Source: Pleurostoma richardsiae
Taxonomy: Eukaryota > Ascomycota > Sordariomycetes > Calosphaeriales > Pleurostomataceae
Assembly: GCA_030052745.1 (NCBI GenBank)
Contig: JANBVO010000007.1
Coordinates: forward strand, 186,001 to 250,000
DNA: 64,000 nt
Reading direction: 5' to 3'
The position numbers were made by a program, and so were the translations under genes. The number at the start of each line of letters is the position of its first letter. Position 1 is the stretch's first letter. The notes below the pieces were generated by a model, which was not told the origin of the DNA, ran no database searches, and saw only the letters and a program-made list of their open reading frames with translations. Below, piece after piece: positions 45,564 through 56,950 of this stretch.

Positions 45564-46675
45564 GGTATTAATGCAGCCAAGCGGCGGCGAACCACAAGAG
45601 AAAACAGATGAAAGGGCTCAAAATAAACGAGATTCAAACGGCACAGCTGTAGGAAATGCTAGCCGGTGAAGAAGACGGGCCAGCGCCGGCAGAAGCGAAA
45701 GGGTGAAGGTATGTTGATACACGGAGAAAGGCTCGGCCAGCCGGGAAATGAATTGAATGTGGTCTCAACGTCAAGACGTTGCAGACAGAGAAGAAAAAAA
45801 AAGAGAAGAGAATATGGACAGAGAAGACCCTGAGGGAAGGGTCAGTCCATCGTTTGATGAGGAGGTTGAGGATTAAGAGCAGAAAGGAGAACAAGAGACA
45901 CGAAAGCCTACCCACTCCCTCCTCGGAAGACGCGACGAGGTCATCGCCAGATGAGCAGGAGACGAACGATTAAGATGGGCAGCAGCCCGGGTGGCTTGAT
46001 CGTGCTCGGGGGGCCACAGCCTCTGTCTCCACGTTTGAAGTTATTCCCGACCCTGTTTCACCAGTCAGGGAGCGCTGGCCAATTGGTCCGGGGCCATGTA
46101 ACCCTGCGAGATAGTGCGACAGCACGCTCCGCAGTGCGCTTGCTGGCCCACATGCCCGGCTCCGGGTGCCCTAGTCTGCGGCTGTGACCAGTGCTTGACC
46201 CGCTGGTGATTCTGGTGATGGGCAGGACGGGATCTCTGGACAGTGTCTACTCGAAACTTCTGTTGATTGCTGTTTCAAAGACACGCGGAAGACCAACGCT
46301 GGACCTGGAGAGGATTCCAGGGCGCGAAGACGATTGCTGATATCGTCTACCGCTGGAGGAATCAGTCGTTAGCCCAGGCTCCCCTGAAGACGCTAGAAGC
46401 ACGAACCACATAGCCAACAGCATGTCCGGTGGAGGCTGACGCGTCAAAAGTCACCATCTAATTCTAACCAACAGATCACCAGAGGCGTGGCAGAGGCTCT
46501 TGCAGCTCTCCCCAGTGGTCTCTCGGCATTCTATCTGAGGCACAGCTTGGCACCGCGTCGTCACTCGTTGGGTCAATGCAGCCGCGGCAGTTGAGAAAGA
46601 ATGGACATTTTCATTCTGAGAACTTGCTGATGACTGGTAGATACATATACACGCAAGACACCACATGCCAAGCTA
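45564..46675. other. intergenic, nothing recognised
   Basis: About 1.1 kb with the possible first exon and promoter of the sensor-like gene and the 3' end of the dioxygenase gene. No other supported feature. Confidence 0.45.
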
Positions 46676-47966
46676 TCAGGTTAGGAAAGTCGGCGGCAGA
46701 TCGGGACCTGGCAGAGAAATTCAGTCAGCAACAACGCAGAGACCATGAAAGCCAGGGCATCGGGAAACCCACCCCAGACGTGCAGATTGTCCGGCGCCGC
46801 CTTGGTTTTCTGCGTCGGATACGATACGTCCAGCAAGTCGCCGTCGACGTAGTGCTCCATAATGAAGCCATCGGGATCAAACCTATAGCCGGGAGATTTA
46901 GTAACCTGCACTCCGAGACCTCTAACGAAGGGGAGACTGCTCTCAGCGTGCGCCGCCAGCGAGAACTCACCAGTAGTCGAAGATCTGGCTGCCCATGACG
47001 TGTCTGCCCACGCCCCAGCAATTCTTGTATCCCTTGTGCCGCAGCCAGTCGTGGCCGAGGACCTGGGTGTCGAAGTCGTGCGTCTCGAAGGACGAGTGGT
47101 GAACGTGCATCTTGGGGCCCTCAAAGAAGAAGAAGCAGTGGTGGTCGACCTTGTCATTACCCCTGTTCAGCCGAAAGAAAACCGTGATATCTTCGCCTTT
47201 GTCGTTGTGGATGAGCTGCCGTCCGCGTGTCAGCAATGGCCAAGGAGAATGGGAAAAGAATGTGGGTGTTCAAACCTCGCTGGGGAAGAAGTTGAAGTAC
47301 TTGGTGTAGAACTCATAGCACTTCTTGAAGTTAGTCACGCACATGCCGAAGTGGCCCAGCTTGTGCACCGGCGCGGGTCGTTTCTCGAAGCGCTGGAACT
47401 TTCCCGCCTCGCGGTTCTTCTCCGTGGGCTGTCATTCCCTCCGTGTCAGCTCTGATTCCTCTCTAGTCCATGTCTGCCATTTTCAACGCAGTTCCGAACA
47501 AGAACATGTACCGGCTGCTCACATAGTTGATCTTCAGCTCAGGGAAGTGCGGGTCCCTCGCCTGTACCTTCTCCTGGCCCCAGACCAGGTGGAAGGGAAA
47601 GCCGTCGACCGGATCATAGAAGGTGACGCACTTGCCGCCGCCCGGCGCGTCAGTCAGGTCGTACACCTCGCTGGGCTTGGCCTCGGCGGGCAGTGTCTTG
47701 GAGGCGTGGACGAGGTCCTCCTCGGACTCAACAGCGAAAGCGACGCCGCCAAACTCGGAGGCAGAGGCGGCCTCAAGACAGAGCACGAAGGGCTCGGTGC
47801 CGTAGCCGCGATAGTAGGTGCGAGCGCCATTGCGGGCGGTCTCGGAGAAGCCAAAGTCCTCGGCAAAGCCACGGGCGGCGTCGATATCCTGGTGCTTGTA
47901 GTAGACGTGGGCGATGCGCACCAGATTAATCTTCTTGAGCGAGTTGTAGACGCTGGCCGCGGCCAT
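46676..47966 (-). CDS. type I extradiol dioxygenase-like protein (VOC/glyoxalase fold), 5 exons
   Basis: Exons 47966-47523, 47428-47276, 47215-46971, 46882-46773 and 46707-46676 encode 327 aa. The introns (60-94 nt) keep frame. The protein has two vicinal-oxygen-chelate halves, the layout of catechol or 2,3-dihydroxybiphenyl ring-cleaving dioxygenases. Candidate Fe(II) ligands in the second half are His174 (VHKLGHFGM), His238 or His239 (MHVHHSSFE) and Glu290 (GFIMEHYVDGD). A CRxxHxxxK-like substrate segment is not obvious. The end reads LHVWGPDLPPTFLT across the last splice, a common ending in fungal homologues. It probably opens an aromatic diol ring in the cytosol; the substrate is unknown and no partner pathway gene lies next to it. 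Confidence 0.85.
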
Positions 47967-49110
47967 GGCTACTGTCGTCGGAGAGTAGGTCTTCGGTCCG
48001 CCCGGTGTCGTCGATACAAAGTCAGCAGTATCAGCCAGTCGTCGGCCTTGTCACTCGAGGAATCTGAAAGGCGAATGAATGTCTGAACAGGTAGGCAGAT
48101 AAGTTGTCCGTATTATGGCTAGGTAAGATGTACCACACTGGGAGAGAGGAGAAGAATGGGAGAAAGTCCGGGCTGTCGCTTGAAGGCATCGCGGGCTCTC
48201 TTCAGCTGTATATATCCGCGCCCGTCTCTGCGGATCCCCCTCCCCCAACAGCACCCCAGATATGCCGCCTCCGCGGGGTACCTTAGCTTCTAGTCTGCCC
48301 TCCCTTTGGACTGCCGGTGTGCCATGAGCCCGAGTGTACTGTACGTACCTCAAAGCCCGCTGCTTAGGGAGGGGAAGCCCGGGAGTCTTGGGAGGCGTGC
48401 GGAGATGACACTAGCATTAGCAATCTGGGGTCCCGCGAGGGCGTCCAACGGGTTGGCAACCTCCCCGTATCGGTGAGCCACCGGCGGCACGCATTTCTAA
48501 CAACCGCCTGGGCGACCGCTATAGCGGGACGCGGTTGTATCGTGCGGAGTAGATCGATAGAATGAGGATGCCAACTCGGCAGATTTCCAGTCGTGGCGGG
48601 TTTCGGATAATCTGCGTATTGTTGAATGGATGCCTATGCTCCGCGATGACGTCTGGTACAGAGGGAAGTACTTGAATTACCAAATCATGTACTCCCATCG
48701 CAACAACACCGGAGAAAGATACTTGCTACGCTATCTCGCACACGTATCGCATACCCCGCGAAGTTGCTCCGCCATAAATCTGCCCGTGAGAGAAGAGGCT
48801 TTCCGGCAAATCCTGACCTTCGGACAGCACATTTGGAATCCGCATATCTCTAGGAGAAGCTTCCAAGACCGACCGAAATTCGACCGCGCAGGCCAAAACA
48901 CACGCCTCCACTCCTCCCCACATCCGCACCCGCACCCGCACCGTCCTTCGTCGCAGTCTCCAGTCCCGCGTCCGTCCCACACCTCATCACCATCTAACAC
49001 GTACTGTACGGTACCACGGATACAGCACCCCACTACGGAACTCGTCCCGGAGCAACCGAAGGGTCATCGACACCTCCGTCCTCCCCAACTCCGCCTCGAG
49101 GCCGCACAGC
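47967..49110. other. divergent promoter region
   Basis: About 1.1 kb between the divergent dioxygenase and MDP-1 genes. The strand is open through 48630-49244 but without domain features. A CCGCACCCGCAC run lies near 48920. Confidence 0.45.
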
Positions 49111-49917
49111 ATGGTCCGGAAGCTCTCCAAGGCCGGCCCCGGCAGCCTTCCGCCCTCCTCATCCACAGCCTCCGCCGCGACCGACAGCACTACCCTGTCG
49201 GCATCCTCCGCCTCCTCCCTCCTCCCCAGGATCCTCACCGATGAGCTACCGCTCCCCAAGCTAATCGTCTTCGACCTCGACTACACACTCTGGCCCTTCT
49301 GGGTCGACACCCACGTCACGCCCCCCATAAAGCCGGTCTCGCGCGACAACACCGCCGCCATCGACCGCACCGGCGAGACCTTCGCCTTCTACACCGACGT
49401 CCCGCACATCCTGCACACCCTGCCCCTGGCCGGCGTGCGCCTCGCCGTCGCCAGCAGGACGCACGCCCCCGACCTCGCCCGCGACATGCTCAAGCTGCTG
49501 CACGTCGCCCCGCCCGACCCCTCCGACCTGCCTCCCCCGATCACGACCTCCTCCTCATCGTCCGCGCCAGACAAGAAGGCCAAGAAGGGCAAGGACAGCA
49601 GCGCCGGCGGCAAGCCGCGGCGGGCGCTCGACTTCTTCGACGCGGGCGCGGAGATGTACCCCAGCAGCAAGCTGCGGCACATGGAGGCGCTGCGGCGGCG
49701 GACGGGCGTGCCGCACGAGGAGGTGCTCTTCTTCGACGACGAGGCGCGCAACCGCGAGGTGGAGCAACTGGGCGTCACCATGTGCCTCGTGCGCGACGGG
49801 GTGTCGTGGGCGGAGGTGGAGAGGGGCGTGCGCGAGTGGAGGAGACGGAGGGGCGTCGGGGAGGGGACGTGGAGGGCGCACCCGCACGCGCAGGACCCGG
49901 CAGCGTGGCAGGAGTGA
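49111..49917 (+). CDS. magnesium-dependent phosphatase 1 (HAD superfamily)
   Basis: Single-exon 268 aa protein. The HAD motif I is VFDLDYTLWPFW with Asp55 (nucleophile) and Asp57 (acid/base). Motif II is VASRTH with Ser115, motif III Lys is probably Lys187 in SSKLRHME, and motif IV is LFFDDE (208-211), followed by N-R-E-V. The DLDYTLWP form is diagnostic of MDP-1, a cytosolic phosphatase that acts on protein phosphotyrosine and sugar phosphates in vitro, with a proposed role against glycation. A 30-residue Ser/Lys/Gly insert (about 140-170) and a long Arg-rich tail make it longer than the animal enzyme, as is usual in fungi. GC content is very high. Confidence 0.9.
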   Translation: MVRKLSKAGPGSLPPSSSTASAATDSTTLSASSASSLLPRILTDELPLPKLIVFDLDYTLWPFWVDTHVTPPIKPVSRDNTAAIDRTGETFAFYTDVPHILHTLPLAGVRLAVASRTHAPDLARDMLKLLHVAPPDPSDLPPPITTSSSSSAPDKKAKKGKDSSAGGKPRRALDFFDAGAEMYPSSKLRHMEALRRRTGVPHEEVLFFDDEARNREVEQLGVTMCLVRDGVSWAEVERGVREWRRRRGVGEGTWRAHPHAQDPAAWQE

Positions 49918-50464
49918 AGGGGGTTCTTTTACCTAGAGGTCACGGCTGGGTTAGCTGGGGATGACGGTGATGATGACTCGCGGATCGCAGGTGGCCGCGT
50001 GTTGTCCAGCGAGCGATGTGGAACGCTAGCACTGGAACGCGTTGCGTATCCGGAGCCAATCTCACGGAAACTCCTGAAGGACGAAGGTCTCATGGGTAGG
50101 CATGGGGCGTTTAAAATGTTGGGATATGCGATTTTAGACATAGAACACGGCATGGCGCAGGGGGTACACAGTAGAACCATGGGACGACGGCGGGCGGGCC
50201 ATGATGCCACAAACCACCCATAAGTTGGGCGTTTTATTGCGACTAGATCTATCCGTCTCCTGAGAATAAAACTATCCACAAATGAAGAAAAACATCCCCC
50301 ATACGTTTATCGTGTTACATACAGCAGATCCGCGCGTACTTGAGAGATCCAATGCCGGAAAACACCCCAAACACGCAATGCACCATGGTCTACTTCTCCC
50401 CTGTCATCCCCCCTTCCCAATCTTTATTTCCTCTTTCCATCTCCTCCTTCATTATATCCAATTG
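49918..50464. other. intergenic between convergent genes
   Basis: About 550 nt holding the two terminators of MDP-1 and the Sec14-like gene. Nothing else recognised. Confidence 0.5.
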
Positions 50465-52348
50465 TTATGCCACGACGGCCTGTCCGTTCGTGGCCGTATC
50501 AGTCTCGACCTTCTTCTCATCAGTGATCGACAGGTTCTGAACGCCCTGCGTCTCGGTGACGAGCACATCCTTGCCCTTCTCTTCGGCCTTCTCCTCCTCC
50601 TTCTCCCCCGTCGAGCTCGCCGGGACCTCAGCCTCCTTGACGCCGTCCACGACCACCGGGGCCTCCGCACCCGTCGGCTCAGGACCCTCCGGGATGTCGG
50701 CCTTCGCCTCGACCAGCTTGCCGTTGGCGCCGTCCGGCGCCTCCTCGGCGGCCTGCTCGGCGGCCTGCTCGGCGGCGGCGGGAGCGGGCGCCGCCTCGTC
50801 CTCGGCCATCCTGTGCACGGCGTGGCCGTTGACCTTCTCGTCCGCGAAGGCGACCGGGATGGTCGCGACGCGGACCAGGCGCTCCTTCTGCTCGACGCTG
50901 CCGACCGCGACGCACTCGAGCCGCGCCCCGCCGTCGATGGGCCGCCAGTACACGGGGCCCTTGGGGAACTCGTCGAAGCCGTTCTCCCACGCCACGGCGC
51001 CGCGGATGACCGGGTCGAGGTTGGGCATGTCGCCCCACTTGAAGTCGAGCTCGCCGCCGTACTGTGTGGGGATGTTGGCCGGGTCGATGAAGGAGGTCAG
51101 CACGGGCTTGACCTCGTGGTGGCTGAGGATGAAGATCTTGGACACGGTGATGGGGTCGAACCACCGCTTGATCCAGCCCCAGACGGTGGAGAAGAACATG
51201 GGCGCGCCGATGATCTGTTGTTGAGGAGCTTCCTGTCAGCACGCAGCCTTTTTCTCCGCGAAAGTCCCATCCACCTGAGTCCGTCACACATATGAAGCCG
51301 AAGCTGGGAGGGGGAGGCAGGGCGTTCTCACAAATATCCTATCCAGCGTCTCGGGGTAGTGCGCCGTGGCCAGCTGGCTCGCGGCTTGCATGTGGCCTTT
51401 GAGGTTCCAGAACTGGCGCAGGCTGACGCCGGACACGTCGACGATGTTGGTGCTCAGCGTGATGGGCACGCGGGCGTTGTCGCGGTCGGTCAACTCGGTA
51501 CACAGAGGCTGCACGAAGCGCGTCAGGTTCTCGTAGAGTGCGAACAGGCGCAGCAGCTTGGGCGGCGTCGTGCCGTCCGTGTGCGCCTTGCTGTAGGTCT
51601 CGTTGGTCGACCGCTCGTAGTTGTGGATCGTCTTGGAGTCCAGGCCGCGGATCTCGAAGACGTAGACGGGGATGCCGCTGCGCGCAAGGTGGGTTGATCA
51701 GCGAGCGCAGGTCTGTGGACGGAAGAAGCGGGAGGGAGGAGGGGGAACATACCGCTTGTCGCGCCGGCCCGTCCACTGCGGATACAGCCGCCGGCTCTCC
51801 TCGTAGGCGTCGACGTCGATGGTGTCGTACAGCACGCTCAGCTCGTTGGCGGCGCGCCAGTCCTCCGTATCCTTGAACTGCTTGTAGCCATCCTGCACCG
51901 ACCACCGCCGGGCGCGCAGGAAACGTCTGTATGACGCGTAGAAAACATTGGTTAGCCAGAGCAATAAGTGGACATCGTGGACCCGGGCTTTTTCGCAGCC
52001 TTATCCGGCCTCGTACGGGTGGTCAAGGGAAGGAAAAAAGAGGGCAGCTGCAGGGAGAGGGGGAACGAGGGGGGACGAGAGGGCACGAGAGGGCACGAGA
52101 GGGCACACATACAGCAAGGTAGCATCGTCGTGTGACGGAGGAGGGCCTGGCTTGTACAGACCCTTCTCGACCAGGAAGATCTTGAAGTTCTTGAAGGCCT
52201 CCTCCTCGTCGGGGGTCAGGTGGCCGATGTGGCCGTGTGGGTAGCCGTACTCGACGCCTGCCGACTGGACCCGGGAGGCGGGGTGGCCATGACCGTGGCC
52301 GTGGTGGCCGTGGCCGTGGCCGGAAGCCGCGGCAGCGTCGGGGGACAT
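50465..52348 (-). CDS. Sec14-like CRAL-TRIO lipid-transfer protein, 4 exons
   Basis: Exons 52348-52113, 51926-51753, 51677-51332 and 51214-50465 encode 501 aa, with introns of 186, 75 and 117 nt. A His/Gly run (GHGHGHHGHGHGH) lies near residue 10. The CRAL-TRIO N-domain has FLRARRWSVQDGYKQFKDTE at about 80-100. The lipid-binding domain runs from GIPVYVFEIRGLD through IVDVSGVSLRQFWNLKGHM and YPETLDRIFIIGAPMFFSTV to IFILSHHEVKPVLTSFID, with IPTQYGGELDF closing the gate region. The last 120 residues are an Ala/Glu-rich disordered tail. Such proteins exchange phosphatidylinositol and other lipids between membranes and support phosphoinositide synthesis. The first intron is unusually long and carries a 10-bp array; a (CTG)8 run lies in the 5' leader. 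Confidence 0.9.
52061..52110. repeat. 10-bp tandem array inside intron 1 of the Sec14-like gene
   Basis: Five decamers, the central two being GGGCACGAGA and the outer ones variants of it. The array sits next to the splice donor (GTATGT on the minus strand, 52112-52107) and accounts for part of the unusual 186-nt intron length. Confidence 0.85.
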
Positions 52349-53514
52349 GGCGTGGTGTGGGAGCGGTGGTGGTAGTGCTGCTGCTGCTGCTGCTGCTGCT
52401 GGTTCGGAGGTGACTCGGCTATGGCAGAGAGAGCGGGCACGGCTTTGTCTGGCTGGCCTTCGGGGGGTTCAGCGGCCGGATAGAGCGGGTGGGACAGTCG
52501 AACGAGGTCTGGCCAGGGCGCCGGTGATAGGACGAAGCTCGGCAGCTTCGGAGGTGATTTGCGCGGATGCTGACATGAATGACATGCGCACTAATACTCT
52601 GGACTAAGGCGATTGTTGACGGCATCGGATCTCGGAGCAGCAAATCCCACGCTAATACTAACTACGTGAGATGCAACGATGCGCCACGCCCGTTCGGGTC
52701 CGATGCCATTGCCGCATGCTCAGACTACCTACAGTACGGAGACCGTAGGCGAATACTGCATGGGTAGATATCATCATATCGCAGAGTAAGCGTAGGAAAG
52801 AACGCGCCGTAAAAGAAAGAAGAAGAGCGGAATAGAGGAAATCAAACAATCAATTAAAGGAAAAGGAAATAAAAAAAAAAATGCGTGCTGTGTTACCGGG
52901 TGGAGTTGAACGCAGGGCAAAAAGAACCGCCTTGGCCTTCAGCGGCCGGAAAAGTCTTTTTTTTTTTCCTCATGGGAAGCCATATAATGGACGCGGGCAC
53001 GCTGAACGTGGCACACGGACGTCTAATGGCATTGCGTGGTTCTGATGGTCCTGTCCCGTTGCAGGCTTTTGCTCCCTTTTTGATCCTTACGGCAAGGTCA
53101 ACGTCGGGATGCCGCACCTCTCGACGGCGACGGCGACGGCGAGGGCGAGGGCGGTCCGTCCCGCAGTGACCATCCGAACAGCCAGCCACCTTCTGCCTCA
53201 GGCAAAATATCGATACGAGTCTCACATCGTTCTCGGCGTGAACACTGTCTGCTCTACCTTTCTTAGATACTGTCCTCTCAATTTCCGCATCGGAAGTGCT
53301 GTACTCATATGGCCTTCAGGCCGAATGCAGGCGTGTCAAGTCACAATGCAGCCCGAGGAACGGTGAGGATGGCTGTATTAAAGCCCAACTAGTTGGACAA
53401 TCTTGGGTCTAACGCGAGTCCGCAACCGATAAAAGCATACCCCTAACAGGGCTGTCGCTTGAATGCCTCTCTTGTAATTGCATCACCTGCCCCCATGACT
53501 GCATGCCTCTCCGT
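52349..53514. other. intergenic with simple repeats
   Basis: About 1.2 kb holding the promoter and leader of the Sec14-like gene and the 3' end of the permease gene. It contains a (CTG)8 run and poly-A/poly-T runs near 52872 and 52957. No supported gene. Confidence 0.5.
52378..52401. repeat. (CTG)8 microsatellite, CAG in the transcript leader
   Basis: Eight perfect CTG triplets on the plus strand, 30 nt upstream of the ATG of the minus-strand Sec14-like gene, so CAG repeats in its probable 5' leader. No in-frame ATG precedes it nearby, so translation of the repeat is not expected. Confidence 0.9.
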
Positions 53515-55138
53515 CTACGAGATGGTTCCCGAGTTATCCGCGCAGTCAAAGACCTTGGAGATCAGCCCAGACCTGTAGGCATCGCGGATCGAGACGGCGG
53601 TTCCGTATCTAGAAAAAGAGGAAAATGTCAGCGGGCTGCTTGTCACAGTGCACAGCAAGGCAGAGGAAGGAAACTCACGTTCCGCCAACGACCATGAACA
53701 GGCCGACCAGCACGATGAAGATGTGCATCCCGTACGCGGCCTTCTGTGGCGCGCTCCCCGACCTGTACCCCTTGAAGTCGTACATCCACAGCATGGCCGG
53801 GAACACCAGGCTGAACGGCGCGAAGCACAGCGAGCCGGCCAGGCCCAGCAGGTAGTTGAGGATAGGCACCGCCTCGGCGATGATGAAGGAGATGGCGCCC
53901 AGCACCAGGTTGGACCCCAGCCAGGTGCCCCAGTGCACCGCCGTGTTGGCCTGCAGGTGGCGCGAGTCGCGCAGCACCCGCACGAACAGGTACTTGGCCG
54001 CCACGTGCTGATAGATGCCAACACCGATGACCAGGCCCGGCAGCGCGATGCCGTAGCTGATCTTCTTGAAGAGGGTGCCCGCGCTGCCAAAGGCCGGCGT
54101 GGCCAGCCACGAGCCGCACCACCGGTAGATGACCAGCGAGAAGGTCAGGTACATGATGCCCACCAGGAGGCCGGCCAGCAGCGCCGCCTTGCGGTAGTCG
54201 CGGGGGTTGCGCATCTCCGACACGATGGGCAGGTACATGGACGAGCCGGACCCGGAGATGAAGATGTTGGCGCTGGCGGTCATGCCCGCCGTGAAGGTCG
54301 GGTACGCGATGGCGTGCCAGCCGAGGTCGAAGTCGCCCGTTGCCGGCGCGGCGGCCGGCCGGTCCTGCTGGGTGACGGCGACGACGAAGATGAAGACGGC
54401 AATGAAGAAAGTGCCGAAGCCGACCCAGGTCAGCCAGCCGAGCTTGGAGAAGGTGCGCACCGACGAGAAGCCCGTGATGAGGATCGCCGATACCAGGCTG
54501 AAGACCACGGTGCAGGCGCCGTGCTCTGACAGCGCGTTAAAGGCGGTGGAGCACGACACGATGCCCGCTGCCGTGATGAGAACCTGCGCGACGAGGATCT
54601 GGATTCCCACGAGCTCCCTGCCGAAGCGGCCCCAGAGCAGCCCGCACATGTCGGCCATTGCTGTTGGCAAAGAGAGTCAGCTGGCAGTTTGACCTAAGGG
54701 GTGAAAGCGTGTTTCGCGGTGAGAACGTACTGTGGCACTCAGGGTGCCTGTTACGGAAATCTCCCAGGATGACAGCAGTGTCTGTATTCCGAACCAGTCA
54801 GTCTCCACCTCAGAGCAGTCGAGTCCTTGGAATGAGCACGAACATGTGTTCAGAATCTCCCATCCGATAATTGATAGCGCGCCTCCCACGGCACCGAGGG
54901 TCGCCAGTGATCCCGGGACACTCAAGATGCTCATGGCGAACTGGATCTTGAGGAACAGGACGGTAGCGCGCTGCCAGCTGACCGTGCGGAAGTTGACGCC
55001 ATCCGCCGACTGCTTGAAGACCTCGTTGGCCTCGAGCATGTCGCCCTTCTCACTCGGCGGCCTGCTGCTGAAGACCTGAGGCTCGATGAGGTCCTCATTG
55101 ACGCCGGTAGGCGTCTTCTCCTTTGTTCCGGTGGCCAT
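53515..55138 (-). CDS. AAAP-family amino acid permease, 4 exons
   Basis: Exons 55138-54844, 54781-54731, 54660-53679 and 53608-53515 encode 473 aa. Exon 2 is only 51 nt. The introns (62-70 nt) keep frame. The first helix follows [20 protein letters not shown] with [19 protein letters not shown]. Next come [20 protein letters not shown] across the small exon, [13 protein letters not shown], and a series of helices including [20 protein letters not shown] with [11 protein letters not shown]. About eleven transmembrane segments are visible. The motif order fits fungal neutral/aromatic amino acid permeases of the AAAP group (Neurospora MTR-like), proton-coupled carriers of the plasma membrane. 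Substrate choice cannot be read from the sequence. Six HGATAR sites upstream suggest nitrogen control. Confidence 0.9.
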
Positions 55139-56950
55139 TGTTGCGGCGGTAATGGTGACAGTGATAGCGACGATGGCCAGGCTTCTTGCAGCTAGGAATG
55201 ACTACCGGCCAAGATGATCGACACCGCGACGAGAGGCAACCCCAGCACAGATATACCCGTCCATCGCGTCCACGACCTCGCAGTAGTTGCCACCGGGGTG
55301 CAGGCTAAGTCGTTATCAGTCTCTCCCGAAGAGGCATCGGCCCCGGTAGCGGACAGCGCCGGCTGGTCCCTGCCGATACCACAGGGTCTCATCCGGACCG
55401 CACTAGGCCGCGAAAGGATCATAACTCCGTACTTCCGGACGGGGTCGCTTGGCGGTGTCATGGCTCATTGGATCTCCAGCAAGATAAGCTTCCGGGAGAA
55501 CAGCTATCAGATAAAGATATCCCGGCGTGGCCACGAGGTGCTCGGGCCGTGACCGTCGGTAAGGAGCCCGAGATCTTAAGATGTCTATCTTCTCGCCCTT
55601 TTGCTCTCCTGATCTGAGAACCGACGCTCTGGTACCGTATGCAGGGAGCTGATGACAGCTCTGATGACAGATGCTAACTAAGAGACAAACGGCCTACTCC
55701 TTATCGCCAATGTTAACTACATTTGGTCTAACACGGAGACCGTGCCGCGTGGCCGGGGCAACTCGCCTAGCCTTGGCTCCGTCTCCGCAGGCCCGGACTG
55801 TCAATCCTTCGCCTCGGTAGAGGCAGCTTCATCTCCGACTCGGAGCACATAGGGCGGAAACGCCACGTGATCTCAACGGCTTTGCGGTTTGCGGTGCAGC
55901 CTGCTTTTGAGGCTCTGTTGGGTAGGTAGTCGTGACTGAGTCGAGTCGTACTTGGCTTGGCTGCTGATCGTGCTGGACTATGATGCAGGCGAGACTGAGC
56001 TCGGCCAAGTTGTCCAGTCTTCCATCAGGACATCAGTCCGTCACTCTGTCACTCTGTAACTCTGTCAGTGCAAAACCGCATTGAGGCTGTAGTTCGCTAC
56101 AGCTATTGACCATGTTCCAGTTGCCGTGTCTGCTGAGACCTCAGCAAAGCTGGACTTGCATATCTCCTTGGCGGCAGACTCTGTGTCAGCCTTGATATCA
56201 AGTTTTTTATACGCATTCGTTAGTTCGGAGATTATAGACCCGTGGCTGGGAGACTTTATTTTGGCTGGAATCCTTCAAGGCGTGCAACGTCCAATATACT
56301 CTATGAATTCGCGTGGTGTAATTATCCGCCTGGTGGTACGCTCCCGACATGCGTACTACGGATCACACTGTCTTCCATCCTTTCGTCCTCCACCTTACGC
56401 TCGCAAGAACCGGGCTGAGAACACGAAGAACAATGGGCCGCCGACCAACACTCGAGAGACGACACCCTTGAAACAGATTTGTCTGCCTCAGTCAATTTGC
56501 AGGTGGCGGAGTCCGGTTGTTGGTCTGTCAGTTGGGTCTTGGTGAACTCCTCGGGCCTCCCCTTCCGGAAGGTCGGACAGGTCCCAATCTGGCAGCGCAT
56601 TCTGCCAGCTCCCGAGCCGTCAAAATCGTGCATGGTGATATATAAGAAAGCCTTGCGTTATCGATGGCTCGTGCGGCGCAGTCCACTGGTAATCATCCGC
56701 TCGAAGCAAGATCGGCCGGGAACAAGCATCGCCCTCGACATCTCGACAGCTGTCGTGCGCCCTCGCCGTCCTATCACTGCCTCAACGGTCAAGCTCCATC
56801 CCGTCGGCAGGGATGAGCTTCCAGGAAAATGATTGCCATCCTCGTGCAAGGCGAAGGACTACATAAGGTCCTGATCGGAGCGACACTGGCTCGACCTCGC
56901 TATGGCTGCCAGCGCCAATCTTCATGCGTTACCACCACCATAAGTGAATC
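55139..56950. other. long divergent intergenic region
   Basis: About 1.8 kb between the divergent permease and S28 peptidase genes, with a GATA-site cluster near the permease. A short CACTCTGT repeat lies near 56041-56064. No supported gene. Confidence 0.5.
55313..55706 (-). promoter_or_regulatory. cluster of six HGATAR sites upstream of the permease
   Basis: TTATCA at 55313, AGATAA at 55482 and 55509, CTATCA at 55504, CTATCT at 55585 and TTATCG at 55701 are all HGATAR or its complement, within 400 bp. The sites at 55504 and 55509 overlap head to head. This fits AreA/NIT2 control of amino acid uptake; binding is inferred. Confidence 0.5.

Noticed and set aside
47463-47966. 4-hydroxyphenylpyruvate dioxygenase
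   Set aside because: The first exon alone suggested it, but the assembled protein has two VOC halves with an LGHFG/VHHSSFE/MEHY ligand set, which fits extradiol dioxygenases better.
52216-52440. Polyglutamine upstream ORF in the leader of the Sec14-like gene
   Set aside because: The frame has no ATG; it would need a GTG start, so translation is unlikely.
52861-52980. Possible tRNA-like or Pol III unit on the minus strand (GTTCAACTCC followed by a T run)
   Set aside because: No A box and no cloverleaf could be drawn; the T runs are simple repeats.
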